DNA from: Spirochaeta sp.
GTDB lineage: Bacteria > Spirochaetota > Spirochaetia > DSM-27196 > Alkalispirochaetaceae
DNA: 40,572 nucleotides
NCBI GenBank assembly: GCA_027859055.1
Contig: JAQIBO010000311.1
Span: forward strand, 1-40,572
Direction of reading: 5' to 3'
Shown here: positions 8,553-18,554 of the stretch, piece after piece
Position numbering within the stretch: the first letter of the stretch is position 1
Layout: every line of letters starts with the position of its first letter
Program-made: the position numbers and the translations under genes
Notes under the pieces: generated by a model
Told to the model about the DNA's origin: nothing
Seen by the model: only the letters and a program-made list of their open reading frames with translations
Database searches by the model: none

Positions 8553-9749
8553 ATGTCACGCCTGAGACTGACCCCACTTGATTACGCTGCGGCGCTCGGC
8601 ATGTTCACCTACGCGTCGAGCGTTGTCGCCACACCGATCATTCTGTTGCGCATAGCTGATGAGCTGGCATTTGGCCTCGCCGGCGGGGGCGGTATCGAAG
8701 CGGTGCGCGCCGGCTTCCTTATGGCGATTCTGGTCGCAAGCGGTTTTGCCGCCGCGCGCTTTGGGAAGACGCGCAGCCTTGGGGCCGGGGGATTGATCCT
8801 TGCTACGGGACTCTTCGGCTACGCCCTCGCGCCGTCATACGTGGTTGTCCTTGGCGCTATCGTCCTGGTGGGTCTTGGCGGTGGCATTCTCGAGGCGCTC
8901 CTCAACCCACTGGTGCAGGACGAACACCCCGGTGACTCGGGGCGCTATCTCAACATCACCAACGCCTTCTTCTCAGTCGGAATACTGACATCCGTCCTCG
9001 TTGTTGGCGACCTGCTGACCCGTGGGGTTTCGTGGCGGTTGCTCCTGGCGGGACTCGGAGTGGTTGCGCTGGTGGCGGGGCTTCTGTTCTTTCTCTTCGA
9101 CCACGAACACGGCCGCCACAAACAAGACTCCGGAAACGGCACGGTTGATCCGGACATTCCCGTGTGGAACCACGCCCGGGAGATCTTTCGCGATCGGCGT
9201 TTCTGGCTTTTCGCCGTGGCGATGTTTGCCGGCGGTGGTGCCGAGGGCGCCTTCACCTTCTGGAGCGCCAGCTATGTCCAGCTCGACTTTGGCGCGCTGC
9301 CTCGGGGCGGTGCCTTCGCAACCGCCTCGTTTGCCGGTGGAATGGTAGTGGGACGGCTCGCCTCCGGCCATTTTGTGCCCCAGGACAAGCTCCACATTTT
9401 GATTATCGCCTCCGCCGTCCTCGGGGTCGGGGTAAGCCTTGGCGCGTGGGCCGTTTCTGGCCTTGTCGCGTTTATCGCGGTCGTATTTACCGCCGGGCTC
9501 ACCATCGCCTGTTTCTGGCCAAGCATCCAGTCGTATGCCGCCGCGCAGATGGGCGGAGACTCCACCATGCTCTTCATTCTCCTTTCGGTCGGCGGCATCC
9601 CCGGCTTCGGCCTGTCCTCGTTTATCATGGGAATTATCGCCGAGAGCTACGGTCTGCGTACCAGTCTTCTCGTGATACCGCTACTTCTGACGATCCTCGC
9701 CGTCGTGATGGTGATCTCCCGCCGAACGACGGTCACGCCATATCGATGA
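8553..9749 (+). CDS. MFS transporter
   Basis: 12-TM-like hydrophobicity pattern; start MSRLRLTPLDYAAALGMF. Confidence 0.85.
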   Translation: MSRLRLTPLDYAAALGMFTYASSVVATPIILLRIADELAFGLAGGGGIEAVRAGFLMAILVASGFAAARFGKTRSLGAGGLILATGLFGYALAPSYVVVLGAIVLVGLGGGILEALLNPLVQDEHPGDSGRYLNITNAFFSVGILTSVLVVGDLLTRGVSWRLLLAGLGVVALVAGLLFFLFDHEHGRHKQDSGNGTVDPDIPVWNHAREIFRDRRFWLFAVAMFAGGGAEGAFTFWSASYVQLDFGALPRGGAFATASFAGGMVVGRLASGHFVPQDKLHILIIASAVLGVGVSLGAWAVSGLVAFIAVVFTAGLTIACFWPSIQSYAAAQMGGDSTMLFILLSVGGIPGFGLSSFIMGIIAESYGLRTSLLVIPLLLTILAVVMVISRRTTVTPYR

Positions 9750-10755
9750 GGACCCGCCCCGGTACCGCGTGTTCCTCCGCCAACCGCATCGCCTCCGGGC
9801 CGCGGGTCAATGGGAGGCGCGCGCCGATCGGTGCATGAATCGCACCGTGGGCGGCGCGATCAAGGAGAAACGACAAATCGGCGGCGTTAGCTTTTGCGGT
9901 GAACGTCTTCCACGTTTTCCCGTTTCTGTGGGAGCGCATGGAACCGACGATGGCAGCCTGCGCAAGGCGCGTCATCGGGCCTCCTACCAGTATGTATGTC
10001 CCGGTCGGGGCGAGAATGGAAGCGTAGTCAAAGATGTTACGCTCACCGGAGGTATCGACAATAGAGTCGAAACGAACGTTGGAACGCGCGGTGTGGCTGA
10101 TGGGATCTTCGCTTTCGCGATCGAGTATCTGAGCGGCACCAAGCCCTGCCACCATGGGGGCCTGGTTGGCGCGTGTCACCGCCCACACTTCAGCGCCCAT
10201 GTCCCGTGCCACCTGAACCGCGAGTGATCCGACGGCACCTGACGCGCCGGTCACGAGGACCCGGGCGCCGCTTTCAACCGTAGCGTGATCTCTCAAAGCC
10301 TGCAGCGCAGTGGTTCCTGCCAAAGGGAGCGCCGCCGCCTGGTCGAGCTCGACCGCGTCAGGCACAGTTGCAAGATCCGTATCGGCGATGCAGACATACT
10401 CGGCAAAGGCGTTACAACCGGCCGCCGAGAGGTCGGCGGCAACGCGCGTACCAATGGGAAACCGTTTCGATCGGCTCTCAACAACCGTCCCGGACAGCGC
10501 GATTCCCAGTGCGCGAAAACGGGGTCGCCTGAGACCAAATGCAAGCCGAACCATCCATGGGTCGGCGCGCATAAGTCGCCAATCCGCTGCATTTATCGCA
10601 CCCCAGGCAACCCGAACCAGTGTTTCACCGGCCCCCGGAATCGGGCGAGGCATCTGAGTGACGATGAGCACATCCGGACCGCCGTAGCGCGGTACGGTAA
10701 GTGCCCGCATGTGTGTGTTGTCCGCCGCGCTACGCTCTGCGTCATCGTTCTTCAT
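9733..10755 (-). CDS. MDR-superfamily NAD(P)-dependent alcohol dehydrogenase/quinone oxidoreductase
   Basis: MRALTVPRYGGPDVLIV...GAINAADWRLMR...VLVTGASGAVGSLAVQVARDMGAEVWAVTR. Start at 10755 or 10710. Confidence 0.85.
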   Translation of the reverse strand: MKNDDAERSAADNTHMRALTVPRYGGPDVLIVTQMPRPIPGAGETLVRVAWGAINAADWRLMRADPWMVRLAFGLRRPRFRALGIALSGTVVESRSKRFPIGTRVAADLSAAGCNAFAEYVCIADTDLATVPDAVELDQAAALPLAGTTALQALRDHATVESGARVLVTGASGAVGSLAVQVARDMGAEVWAVTRANQAPMVAGLGAAQILDRESEDPISHTARSNVRFDSIVDTSGERNIFDYASILAPTGTYILVGGPMTRLAQAAIVGSMRSHRNGKTWKTFTAKANAADLSFLLDRAAHGAIHAPIGARLPLTRGPEAMRLAEEHAVPGRVLIDMA

Positions 10756-10957
10756 AGAAAAACACCTCCTCAACACCCACACCAAAGACACGGGCGATTT
10801 TGAACGCCAGTTCCAGCGATGGCGAGTAACTCTGTTTCTCGATGGCAACGATCGTCTGGCGGGTAACCCCGACGTGCTGGGCAAGTTGCGCCTGTGTCAT
10901 CTCGGCCGCGTGAAAACGTAGTTCACGCACGCGGTTACGTATCGGCGACGGGCTCAC
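10742..10957 (-). CDS. XRE/Cro-C1 family HTH regulator
   Basis: RNRVRELRFHAAEMTQAQLAQHVGVTRQTIVAIEKQSYSPSLELAFKIARVFGVGVEEVFFYEER; GTG start. Confidence 0.88.
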   Translation of the reverse strand: MSPSPIRNRVRELRFHAAEMTQAQLAQHVGVTRQTIVAIEKQSYSPSLELAFKIARVFGVGVEEVFFYEER

Positions 10958-11135
10958 TCAGAAACCCCTCCGGTAGAAGACGATGCGGGTGGTCTCGCTG
11001 ATCACCTCGGAGAAAACGCCCGCTCCGGCGATCCAGAGAAGCATCCCGACGGGACTCGTTCCGCGCACGACCGCCACCAGCGCAGCGATAATTACGAGTA
11101 TTGCGCTGTTCTTGATACGACATATATCCTCCGTA

Positions 11136-11149
11136 TAAAGTATACTTTA
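11136..11149. promoter_or_regulatory. 14-bp perfect palindrome TAAAGTATACTTTA
   Basis: Read directly; upstream of the small membrane ORF/XRE operon. Confidence 0.5.
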
Positions 11150-11169
11150 CATATAGTGATGTATTGATT

Positions 11170-11199
11170 ACTGAAAGTCAAGTATATTTTACTTTCAGT
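11170..11199. promoter_or_regulatory. Inverted repeat ACTGAAAGT-N12-ACTTTCAGT
   Basis: Perfect 9-nt arms in intergenic region between the XRE operon and mazE-like gene. Confidence 0.5.
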
Positions 11200-11294
11200 A
11201 TGCTTGTACTTGCTCGTTAGTGGACAGACCACACCGTATTCCGTTGACGAGAAAACGTTTGCCGTCCCTTTCCCTGTGGTGGTATGATAGTGGT

Positions 11295-11522
11295 ATGAAA
11301 GTCAAGACTTCCGTCACATTATCTGAAGAGCTGCTTGCAGCGATCGACCAGGAAAAGAGCATTAAAAACCGCTCAGTTCTCGTTGAAGAGGCAACGTGGC
11401 AATATCTTCGAAACCGTCGGCGCCTTGAGCGTGAGAAGCGCGAATTCGAGAAAATCAATCAAAACGCCGCTGCTTTGAATGAAGACGCGTTGGATGTACT
11501 GGATTTTCAAGACCCGTCATGA
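11295..11522 (+). CDS. Ribbon-helix-helix antitoxin (MazE-like partner)
   Basis: [38 protein letters not shown]; stop overlaps start of MazF-like gene. Confidence 0.8.
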   Translation: MKVKTSVTLSEELLAAIDQEKSIKNRSVLVEEATWQYLRNRRRLEREKREFEKINQNAAALNEDALDVLDFQDPS

Positions 11523-11848
11523 AACGGGGAGATATCTATCTCGTCAAGAAACCGTTCTCCGACGATCCGAAAAAACGCCGGGCGTTCGTTGTTGTAAGTC
11601 GACAAATCCTCATTGACTCGAATTACGCTACTGTTATGTGCGCTCCGGTCTTTTCTGCGATCGTTGGTTTGGACACTCAGGTAACAGTTGGTGTCGGGGA
11701 AGGGCTGAAACACGATAGCGCCATACATTGTGATAATCTCGTGAGCTTGCCGAAGTCAGCTCTGACCAATTTCGTTGGTTCTCTCGGTCTTGCGAAGGAG
11801 GCCGAATTGAATAGAGCTCTGGCCGTTGCACTCTCGATCGAAGTGTGA
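11519..11848 (+). CDS. PemK/MazF-family toxin
   Basis: [46 protein letters not shown]...[20 protein letters not shown]. Confidence 0.9.
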   Translation: MKRGDIYLVKKPFSDDPKKRRAFVVVSRQILIDSNYATVMCAPVFSAIVGLDTQVTVGVGEGLKHDSAIHCDNLVSLPKSALTNFVGSLGLAKEAELNRALAVALSIEV

Positions 11849-11871
11849 TCACGACTGCCTCCGTACGAGAC

Positions 11872-12306
11872 TCATGCCAGTCGCACGCCCAGGCCCACCG
11901 CCCGCGCGCAGGCGTTCAGCGCGGTATCATGAGAGAAGATGTGGACACTTTCAACACTACCCGCCTCGCCGCCGGGGTCCCGGGCCCACAGAAGGGCGGT
12001 GGCAATATGGAACGCATCGAGCGTTCCAATCACGACCGGGAAGCTTTCCGCGGCACGAAGCTTAACCTCCGTGGAGAGCTCCACCAGATCGATGCCCGCC
12101 AGCACCTGCTCCAGCCTGCGGTACGCTTCCACCACGCCATCGTCGTTTAATTCGTTCTGCATTCGTACCCGGTGAATGACCCGCTTGCACTCGATCTCCA
12201 GCAGCTCGCTTGAGATGACGCGGGGATACTCCAGGACGTGCCGGATCGTTATCTCTCCGGCGAGGATGTACCGTAACGCCACGGAGGAGTCCAGATAGGC
12301 GGTCAT
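11872..12306 (-). CDS. PIN-domain toxin (VapC-like)
   Basis: MTAYLDSSVALRYIL...SSELLEIECKRVI...GTLDAFHIATALLWA...HIFSHDTALNACARAVGL. Confidence 0.88.
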   Translation of the reverse strand: MTAYLDSSVALRYILAGEITIRHVLEYPRVISSELLEIECKRVIHRVRMQNELNDDGVVEAYRRLEQVLAGIDLVELSTEVKLRAAESFPVVIGTLDAFHIATALLWARDPGGEAGSVESVHIFSHDTALNACARAVGLGVRLA

Positions 12307-12542
12307 CTTTCTCCCCGCTCGGCGGCAAGGTGGTCCATCGGGTCTGACAAGATCAACGGGGAAACATCGGGAAGAACAAGCGGGCCTGCGGCAGGACGAA
12401 CCACCGTTAAACCGGTTGGGAGCGGGCCCAGCACAGCGACCGCCCGGGAGTGGTCGGTGACGATGATAAACTCTCCCGCGGTGACCCGCCGCAGCTCACG
12501 ACTCAAATGTGCCTTCAGTTCGGCGACGCCGATAGTCTTCAT
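12303..12542 (-). CDS. Phd/YefM-type antitoxin
   Basis: MKTIGVAELKAHLSRELRRVTAGEFIIVTDHSRAVAVLGPLP; overlaps downstream PIN gene. Confidence 0.88.
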   Translation of the reverse strand: MKTIGVAELKAHLSRELRRVTAGEFIIVTDHSRAVAVLGPLPTGLTVVRPAAGPLVLPDVSPLILSDPMDHLAAERGER

Positions 12543-12562
12543 ATGACTAGTATATAGTCATA
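12542..12562. promoter_or_regulatory. Inverted repeat TATGACTA-GTATA-TAGTCATA abutting antitoxin start
   Basis: Perfect 8-nt arms; overlaps the ATG of the antitoxin. Confidence 0.65.
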
Positions 12563-12657
12563 ATTGAGCGGGTGCAAGAGACGTCTATAAGCTTGTCTCG
12601 CAACTCCCCGCTTTCCGACGGTTTAACGCCGATGGAAAAAGACACCAGATTTACGCG

Positions 12658-12885
12658 ATGTTCGATTCTTCTCAGGACCAGCTTGTCGGTGATCGCCCAT
12701 CCCTCTTTGCCTCCGGGTTGACCTCAAAAGAGTACTACGCCCGCATGTGGACGACGCTCCTCTCCGGGGAAGTGTGGCGGGAGGCGATCACCAACCGTCG
12801 TTGTGATGGATCGCTCTACGAATGCACCCAAACGCTCACACCGGTCCGGGACGGTGAGGACAACATCCGAGGCGATTGGGAGTAG
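12658..12885 (+). pseudogene. Orphan PAS-domain fragment of a sensor protein
   Basis: LVGDRPSLFASGLTSKEYYARMWTTLLSGEVWREAITNRRCDGSLYECTQTLTPVRDGEDNIRG resembles PAS/PAC, then stops; no effector domain in frame. Confidence 0.65.
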
Positions 12886-13328
12886 CTTACGGAAAAGATC
12901 GGTGTGTGGGGCCGGAATCAGCCCCGTTTCGGCATCATTCCGGTCCGGCATCAGGACGTCGGTGACCGATCCTGCTCCGTCCCGTCATCCGCGTAATCGG
13001 TTTATAAGCACCCCATGAGCAATCGGCTGCTCCCTCGTACTGTGCTCCTCGTGGCTACACCTGCCGGTTTCCGTTCTTTCGATATTACAAACTCTGGTGT
13101 ATTATAAAGGCGAGGGAAAGCGAGCACGATTTTGACGGGCCGCCGCCTTTGTGCGACAGGTGTCGTCTTGATATTGATTGGCCGTGAAGCCGTCGGTGGT
13201 TGATGCTCCACCAACCTCGGAAGCTGAACTGTCAAAGACGAACCGTTCGATGGTTCCTGCAAAAGCGATTCCGGAAAAAGCGGACAATACGCCCTGCTGA
13301 CTCCCGGCGCACTGTACCGGAGGTAGAG

Positions 13329-15989
13329 ATGCAGAATAACGATCCGCACCCGTCGCTCACGTTTACCGTCAACGGAAATCCCGTTCATGTGGACCGGGAA
13401 CCCCGGCGCACACTGCTGACGATTCTGCGGGACGACCTGGGCCTCAGAGGAGCGAAGAACGGGTGCGGCGTGGGCCAGTGTGGCAGTTGTACCGTCCTGG
13501 TGGACGGGAAACCGCGTAAGGCGTGCACGATACGTGCGGAAGCGCTGGACGGCAAAACTGTGGAGACGGTGGAATCGCTGGCCCCGCCCACACAGGACCC
13601 CCGACCTCCGCTCCATCCGATTCAGCAGGCAATGCTTGTCGCCGGGGCGGTGCAATGCGGGTTCTGCACCCCCGGTGTAATAATGACGGTAAAAAGCCTC
13701 CTCGCACGTACCCCGGACCCGACTGATTCCGAGATACGCACCGCGCTGCGGGGCAACCTCTGCCGGTGTACCGGCTATCAGTCAATTGTGGATGCGGTCC
13801 ACCGTGCAGCCCGGGCGCAGGCGGGAGACGCTACCGCCCTGGAGCCCCCGCCGGACGCGCCGGTTCCCCGCCTGGAGGGCTGCGAGAAGGTGACCGGCAC
13901 CCTCTCCTACGCGGATGACCTCTCCCGACCGGACATGCTCTACGGGGCGTTTCTTTTCTCGGAACACACCTATGCGGACGTGCTTGCAATCGATACCTCC
14001 GCGTGTTCCCGGGAGGAGGGGGTCCACCTCGTACTCACCGCGCAGGATATTCCCGGGCGAAACGGATTCGGGCTGCAAATTCCACACCAGCAGGTGTTTG
14101 CCGGCGAGCGTGCACGGTATCTCGGCGAGGTGATCGCCTGCGCCGTGGCGGATACAGAGGATGCCGCGCGTGTGGCGCTGGACCGCGTATCCGTGCAGTA
14201 CCGGCGGTTGGAGCCACTTCGGGATCCGGCGGAGAACATGCGCCCCGACGCGCCGCTGATTCACCCGGATGGAAACATCGCGGAGCACATCGGCTTCACC
14301 CGCGGAGACCCGGACGCAGCGTTTGCGGAGGCTGATCTTGTAATCGAGGGTGAGTACCACGTACCCCCGATCGAACACGCGTACCTTGAGCCGGAATCCT
14401 GCCTGGCAGTCCCGGGTGAGAACGGCTACACCGTGACCGTGTACGCAGCAACCCAGGGTGCATTTTCCTTTCGGGATATGATAGCTGCTTCTCTTGATCT
14501 GCCGGTGGAGCAGGTGCGGGTGGTGCAGACGATGCCCGGTGGTGGTTTTGGCGGCAAAGAGGAGCCCACCGTGCACATCCAGGCGGCCCTCGCCGCCGTC
14601 CGCACCGGACGTCCCGTAAAGATCACCCTCAACCGCCGCGAATCGATCCGCATCAGCACAAAGCGCCACGGCGCGGTGATCCGGATGAGCCACGCCGTCC
14701 GTTCCGACGGGACGTTGATCGGTGTACGTTCTCGCGCCGTCTGCGACGCCGGAGCGTACCTCTCGCTCACCAGGCCGGTGGTCTTCCGCACGGTTGTGTG
14801 CGCGGCAGGGCCCTACGCGATACCCAACGTCCAGGCGGAAGGATACGGCGTCTATACGACCACCAATCCCTCCGGCGCGTTTCGCGGTTTTGGAAGCACC
14901 CAGGTGGCGTTTGCCGCGGAGCGACAGATGGACAAGATCGCGCGTAAACTGGGAATCGACCCGCTGGAACTGCGCCGGAAAAACGGACTGGAAGCGGGAA
15001 AACGGACGATCACCGGGCAGCTGCTCCGGGTGGACGGCACCGGGTATATCGCCACCCTCGACGCCGTAGAACGCACACTGAACGAGGAGCGGGATGCGCT
15101 TCTGGCAGCTCCCCTGGAGCCGGGATGGGAACGCGCCATCGGAATCGCCAGCTCCTACAAAAACGTGGGCCTCGGCAAGGGCCTGCCCGACGCCGCCGGC
15201 GCGGAAGTGGAGTTGACGCCCGAGGGAACCGTTCTCGTTCGCGTGGGCGCAACCGATATGGGACAGGGATCGGACACCGTCTTTGCCCAGATTGCCGCCC
15301 GGGCGCTTCACGTCAACTACGACCGTGTCCGGGTCATCTCCAGTGACACCGCCCAGTGTCCCGACGGCGGCATGACCACCGCCAGCCGGCAGACCTACGT
15401 CACCGGCAACGCGGTGCGTCTGGCGGCGGAGAAACTCGCCGCGCGGCTGCCGGACGCCCCGCTGCCCGCGCGGGAACGGGTGGTCTACACCTCTCCGGAA
15501 ACGATCCCCCTCGCATACGGGGATGGCCCCGGCGCGGATGGAAACATCCACTTCGCGTTCTGTTACGCTACCCACGCGGTAGTAACCGCGGTTAATCGAC
15601 GGAGCGGCGCTGTCCGCGTTGAACGCGTGATCGCCGCCGCCGATGCGGGAACGGCGATCCACCTGCAAAACATCAGAGGCCAGATTGAGGGTGGTGTGGT
15701 GATGGGCCTCGGCTACGGCCTCTCGGAGCAGTACATCCACGAGGACGACCGGATCGTAACCGACACGTTTGCAAAACTGGGTGTACCAAAGGCGGATGTC
15801 TCGCCGACTATTGCCAGCAGCGTAATAGAGATAGCCGATCGCGACGGGCCCTACGGCGCAAAGGGGCTCGGCGAGGTACCCCTCAACCCGGTGGCACCGG
15901 CGATCGCCAACGCGCTCGCCTCGATTCTGGGTACGGAGATTGATACGCTGCCGATTACCCCGGAGCGGGTTACCGGCAGCGGTCTATAA
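13329..15989 (+). CDS. XdhD-like molybdenum hydroxylase: [2Fe-2S] domain fused to Mo-binding xanthine dehydrogenase domain
   Basis: [43 protein letters not shown], then [56 protein letters not shown]. Confidence 0.92.
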   Translation: MQNNDPHPSLTFTVNGNPVHVDREPRRTLLTILRDDLGLRGAKNGCGVGQCGSCTVLVDGKPRKACTIRAEALDGKTVETVESLAPPTQDPRPPLHPIQQAMLVAGAVQCGFCTPGVIMTVKSLLARTPDPTDSEIRTALRGNLCRCTGYQSIVDAVHRAARAQAGDATALEPPPDAPVPRLEGCEKVTGTLSYADDLSRPDMLYGAFLFSEHTYADVLAIDTSACSREEGVHLVLTAQDIPGRNGFGLQIPHQQVFAGERARYLGEVIACAVADTEDAARVALDRVSVQYRRLEPLRDPAENMRPDAPLIHPDGNIAEHIGFTRGDPDAAFAEADLVIEGEYHVPPIEHAYLEPESCLAVPGENGYTVTVYAATQGAFSFRDMIAASLDLPVEQVRVVQTMPGGGFGGKEEPTVHIQAALAAVRTGRPVKITLNRRESIRISTKRHGAVIRMSHAVRSDGTLIGVRSRAVCDAGAYLSLTRPVVFRTVVCAAGPYAIPNVQAEGYGVYTTTNPSGAFRGFGSTQVAFAAERQMDKIARKLGIDPLELRRKNGLEAGKRTITGQLLRVDGTGYIATLDAVERTLNEERDALLAAPLEPGWERAIGIASSYKNVGLGKGLPDAAGAEVELTPEGTVLVRVGATDMGQGSDTVFAQIAARALHVNYDRVRVISSDTAQCPDGGMTTASRQTYVTGNAVRLAAEKLAARLPDAPLPARERVVYTSPETIPLAYGDGPGADGNIHFAFCYATHAVVTAVNRRSGAVRVERVIAAADAGTAIHLQNIRGQIEGGVVMGLGYGLSEQYIHEDDRIVTDTFAKLGVPKADVSPTIASSVIEIADRDGPYGAKGLGEVPLNPVAPAIANALASILGTEIDTLPITPERVTGSGL

Positions 15990-16009
15990 TACATCAAGGT
16001 GGAGGAAAC

Positions 16010-16954
16010 ATGGTGAAGGAAACAATCGTACTGGCAATTGGCGGAAACTCGCTCATTCTGGATCCAAAAAACGTAACGGTACCGGCGCAATACGAGGCCG
16101 CGTATGAGACCGCGCTTCATCTGGTCCCGTTACTGAAAGAAGGGCACAACCTGGCGATCGTCCATGGAAACGGACCTCAAGTCGGCTTTATCCTCCGTCG
16201 CGCCGAGATAGCCAAACCCTTTCTGCACATGGTCCCTCTGGACTCGTGCGTAGCCGATACCCAGGGAGCGTTGGGGTATGGTATTCAGACCGCGTTGAGA
16301 AACGCCCTCGTCGAGGCAGGCACCGCCCGGTCCGTCTGTACCGTCGTAACTGAGGTCATCGTGGATAAGGACGACCCGTCGTTTAAAAACCCGTCCAAGC
16401 CGATCGGCAGTTTTATGGAAGCAGAGGAAGCTGAGGAACACCGGAACACCGACGGATGGTCTGTCGTGGAAGATGCCGGCCGGGGATGGCGCCGCGTGGT
16501 GCCGTCACCGATTCCCCGCGAGATAATGGAGCTGGATGTGATCCGCACGCTGGTAACCTCCGGTACCGTTGCCGTCGCTGCCGGTGGTGGTGGAATCCCC
16601 GTCATACAGAACACCGACGGCACCTGTACCGGGATTGAGGCGGTGATAGACAAGGACCTGGCCGCCAGTCTCCTCGCCCGCCAACTCAACGCGGACCGCT
16701 TCATCATTTCAACCGCCGTCGAGAAAGTTTACCTGAATTTTGGAACACCGGATCAGAAGGCGCTTGAGACGGTGACGATAGCCGAAGCCGAGGAGTACAT
16801 CCGGGCGGGACACTTTGCGCCGGGAAGCATGCTGCCCAAGATTGAAGCGGCGGTCGCGTTTGTCCAGGCTACCGGAAAAGAGGCGGTCATCACCAATCCG
16901 CCAAATCTCTCCCGCGCGGTGGCGGGAGACGCGGGAACGCACATCGTCCCGTAA
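16010..16954 (+). CDS. arcC: Carbamate kinase
   Basis: ETIVLAIGGNSLI, LAIVHGNGPQVGF, VAAGGGGIPVI, IEAVIDKDLAASLLA, FAPGSMLPKIEAAVAFVQ. Confidence 0.93.
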   Translation: MVKETIVLAIGGNSLILDPKNVTVPAQYEAAYETALHLVPLLKEGHNLAIVHGNGPQVGFILRRAEIAKPFLHMVPLDSCVADTQGALGYGIQTALRNALVEAGTARSVCTVVTEVIVDKDDPSFKNPSKPIGSFMEAEEAEEHRNTDGWSVVEDAGRGWRRVVPSPIPREIMELDVIRTLVTSGTVAVAAGGGGIPVIQNTDGTCTGIEAVIDKDLAASLLARQLNADRFIISTAVEKVYLNFGTPDQKALETVTIAEAEEYIRAGHFAPGSMLPKIEAAVAFVQATGKEAVITNPPNLSRAVAGDAGTHIVP

Positions 16955-16963
16955 GGGCGTCGG

Positions 16964-18529
16964 CTACTCGCAGCCCGGACCAACCGGTACTGCTTCCTCG
17001 GGAGGTGTGAGCCCGGCCATCAGAAGACCGAGGTACTGAACCGTTGTCTCGTCGCGTTTGGAGATCGCCATAATCCGGCCTTCGTACATAACCGCGATCC
17101 GGTCGGAGAGACTGAACAGCTCATCCAGGTCCTCGGAAATAAGGAGTATCGCCGTTCCGTTATCGCGCTGGACCAGCAGACGCTCGCGGATGTACTCCGA
17201 GGCTCCGATATCAACTCCCCGGGTAGGCTGGCTTGCGATCAGCACGCGCGGCTTGCGGGAGAGTTCCCGCGCCATAATAACCTTCTGAATATTGCCACCC
17301 GAGAGATTCCGTATCGGCGTTTCCAGGCTCGGCGTTTTTACCTTGAAATCCTCCACCAGGCGCCGCGCATGGGCTTCCATCTTCCGGAACCGGAGAAAAA
17401 TACCGGACCGAAACGCCGCATCGGCGTGATCGTGGAGGAACACGTTCTCCTGCACGGTAAAGTCCTTTATCGCACCATCCTGCATGCGCTCCTCGGGGAT
17501 CATCGCCACGCCATGATCTATGCGTTTGTTCAGTTTTTCGTCGGTAATTTCAATACCGTCAAGAACGATTTTGCCGGCGGTTACCGGCCGGACGCCGATC
17601 AACGCCTCCGCAAGCTCCCGTTGACCGTTTCCCGCGACACCGGCAATACCGAGAATCTCGCCGGCGTGAAGATCAAATGACACGCCCGCGACAACCTCCG
17701 TCCCCCGATCGCCGTACACGTGGAGGTCGTGAACGGTCAGTTTTTCCTCACCGGCGGAGGATTCGCGGGGCACGATCTCCTTCAGTTCACGACCGACCAT
17801 CATCCGCACCAGTTCGTCGCGGTCGAGACAGTCGGCATCCCTGGTCCCCATGAAATGACCGTCGCGCAGCACGGAGACGCGGGTGCTCAGGGAGGTCACC
17901 TCGTGCAGTTTATGCGAGATAAATACCAGCCCGTGTCCCTCGGCAACAAGGTTGCGAAGAACCCCAAACAGGTCATCTACCTCCTGTGGCGTCAAAACCG
18001 CCGTTGGTTCGTCCAGAATAATGATACTCGCGCCGAGATAGAGCGCCTTGATGATCTCAACCCGTTGCTGTTCACCCACCGAAAGATGGGCTACAAGATC
18101 ATCCGGGTCCACTCGCAGGCAATACTCCTCCGAGAGCGCCCGGATCCGCTCCGATACAACATCCAGATCGAGAAAAGCGCCTCTGCTGGAGGGCTGTCCG
18201 AGGGCAACGTTCTGCGCCACCGTCATCGTGGGAACGAGCATGAAATGCTGATGGATCATCCCGATACCCGCCCGTATCGCATCGGCGGGTGAATGAAACG
18301 AGAGGTCGCGCCCGTCAATGCAGATCGTACCCTCATCGGGACGGAGCATGCCGTACAACATCTTCATGAGGGTGCTCTTGCCTGCACCGTTCTCGCCCAA
18401 CAAAGAGTGAACCTCGCCGCCTTTGACGTCAAAGTCTATGTGATTGCACGCAAGAACACCGGGAAACGCTTTCACTATCCCCTTCATCTCAACGTGCGAA
18501 ACGGTTACCTGCTTCACAGGGTTTTTCAT
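16964..18529 (-). CDS. Nucleoside/BMP-type ABC transporter ATP-binding protein (two ABC domains)
   Basis: GENGAGKSTLMKMLYG, LSVGEQQRVEIIKALY, ILDEPTAVLTPQ, second domain LSGGNIQKVIMARELSRKPRVLIASQPTRGVDIGA. Confidence 0.92.
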   Translation of the reverse strand: MKNPVKQVTVSHVEMKGIVKAFPGVLACNHIDFDVKGGEVHSLLGENGAGKSTLMKMLYGMLRPDEGTICIDGRDLSFHSPADAIRAGIGMIHQHFMLVPTMTVAQNVALGQPSSRGAFLDLDVVSERIRALSEEYCLRVDPDDLVAHLSVGEQQRVEIIKALYLGASIIILDEPTAVLTPQEVDDLFGVLRNLVAEGHGLVFISHKLHEVTSLSTRVSVLRDGHFMGTRDADCLDRDELVRMMVGRELKEIVPRESSAGEEKLTVHDLHVYGDRGTEVVAGVSFDLHAGEILGIAGVAGNGQRELAEALIGVRPVTAGKIVLDGIEITDEKLNKRIDHGVAMIPEERMQDGAIKDFTVQENVFLHDHADAAFRSGIFLRFRKMEAHARRLVEDFKVKTPSLETPIRNLSGGNIQKVIMARELSRKPRVLIASQPTRGVDIGASEYIRERLLVQRDNGTAILLISEDLDELFSLSDRIAVMYEGRIMAISKRDETTVQYLGLLMAGLTPPEEAVPVGPGCE

Positions 18530-18554
18530 CGACGTCTCCTCCAGACAGCGTGCA

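Noticed and set aside
13000-13328. Possible purine riboswitch in the XDH leader
   Set aside because: Looked for the conserved purine-riboswitch core and loop motifs and did not find a convincing match; covariance search would be needed.
13002-13655. 217-aa minus-strand ORF upstream of and over the XDH start
   Set aside because: Covers the 2Fe-2S coding region antisense; no domain evidence. The plus-strand extension before 13329 was also rejected in favour of MQNNDPHPS.
13782-15740. 652-aa minus-strand ORF opposite the xanthine dehydrogenase gene
   Set aside because: Antisense shadow ORF of a high-GC, codon-biased gene; composition is Arg/His/Gly-rich with no recognisable domain.
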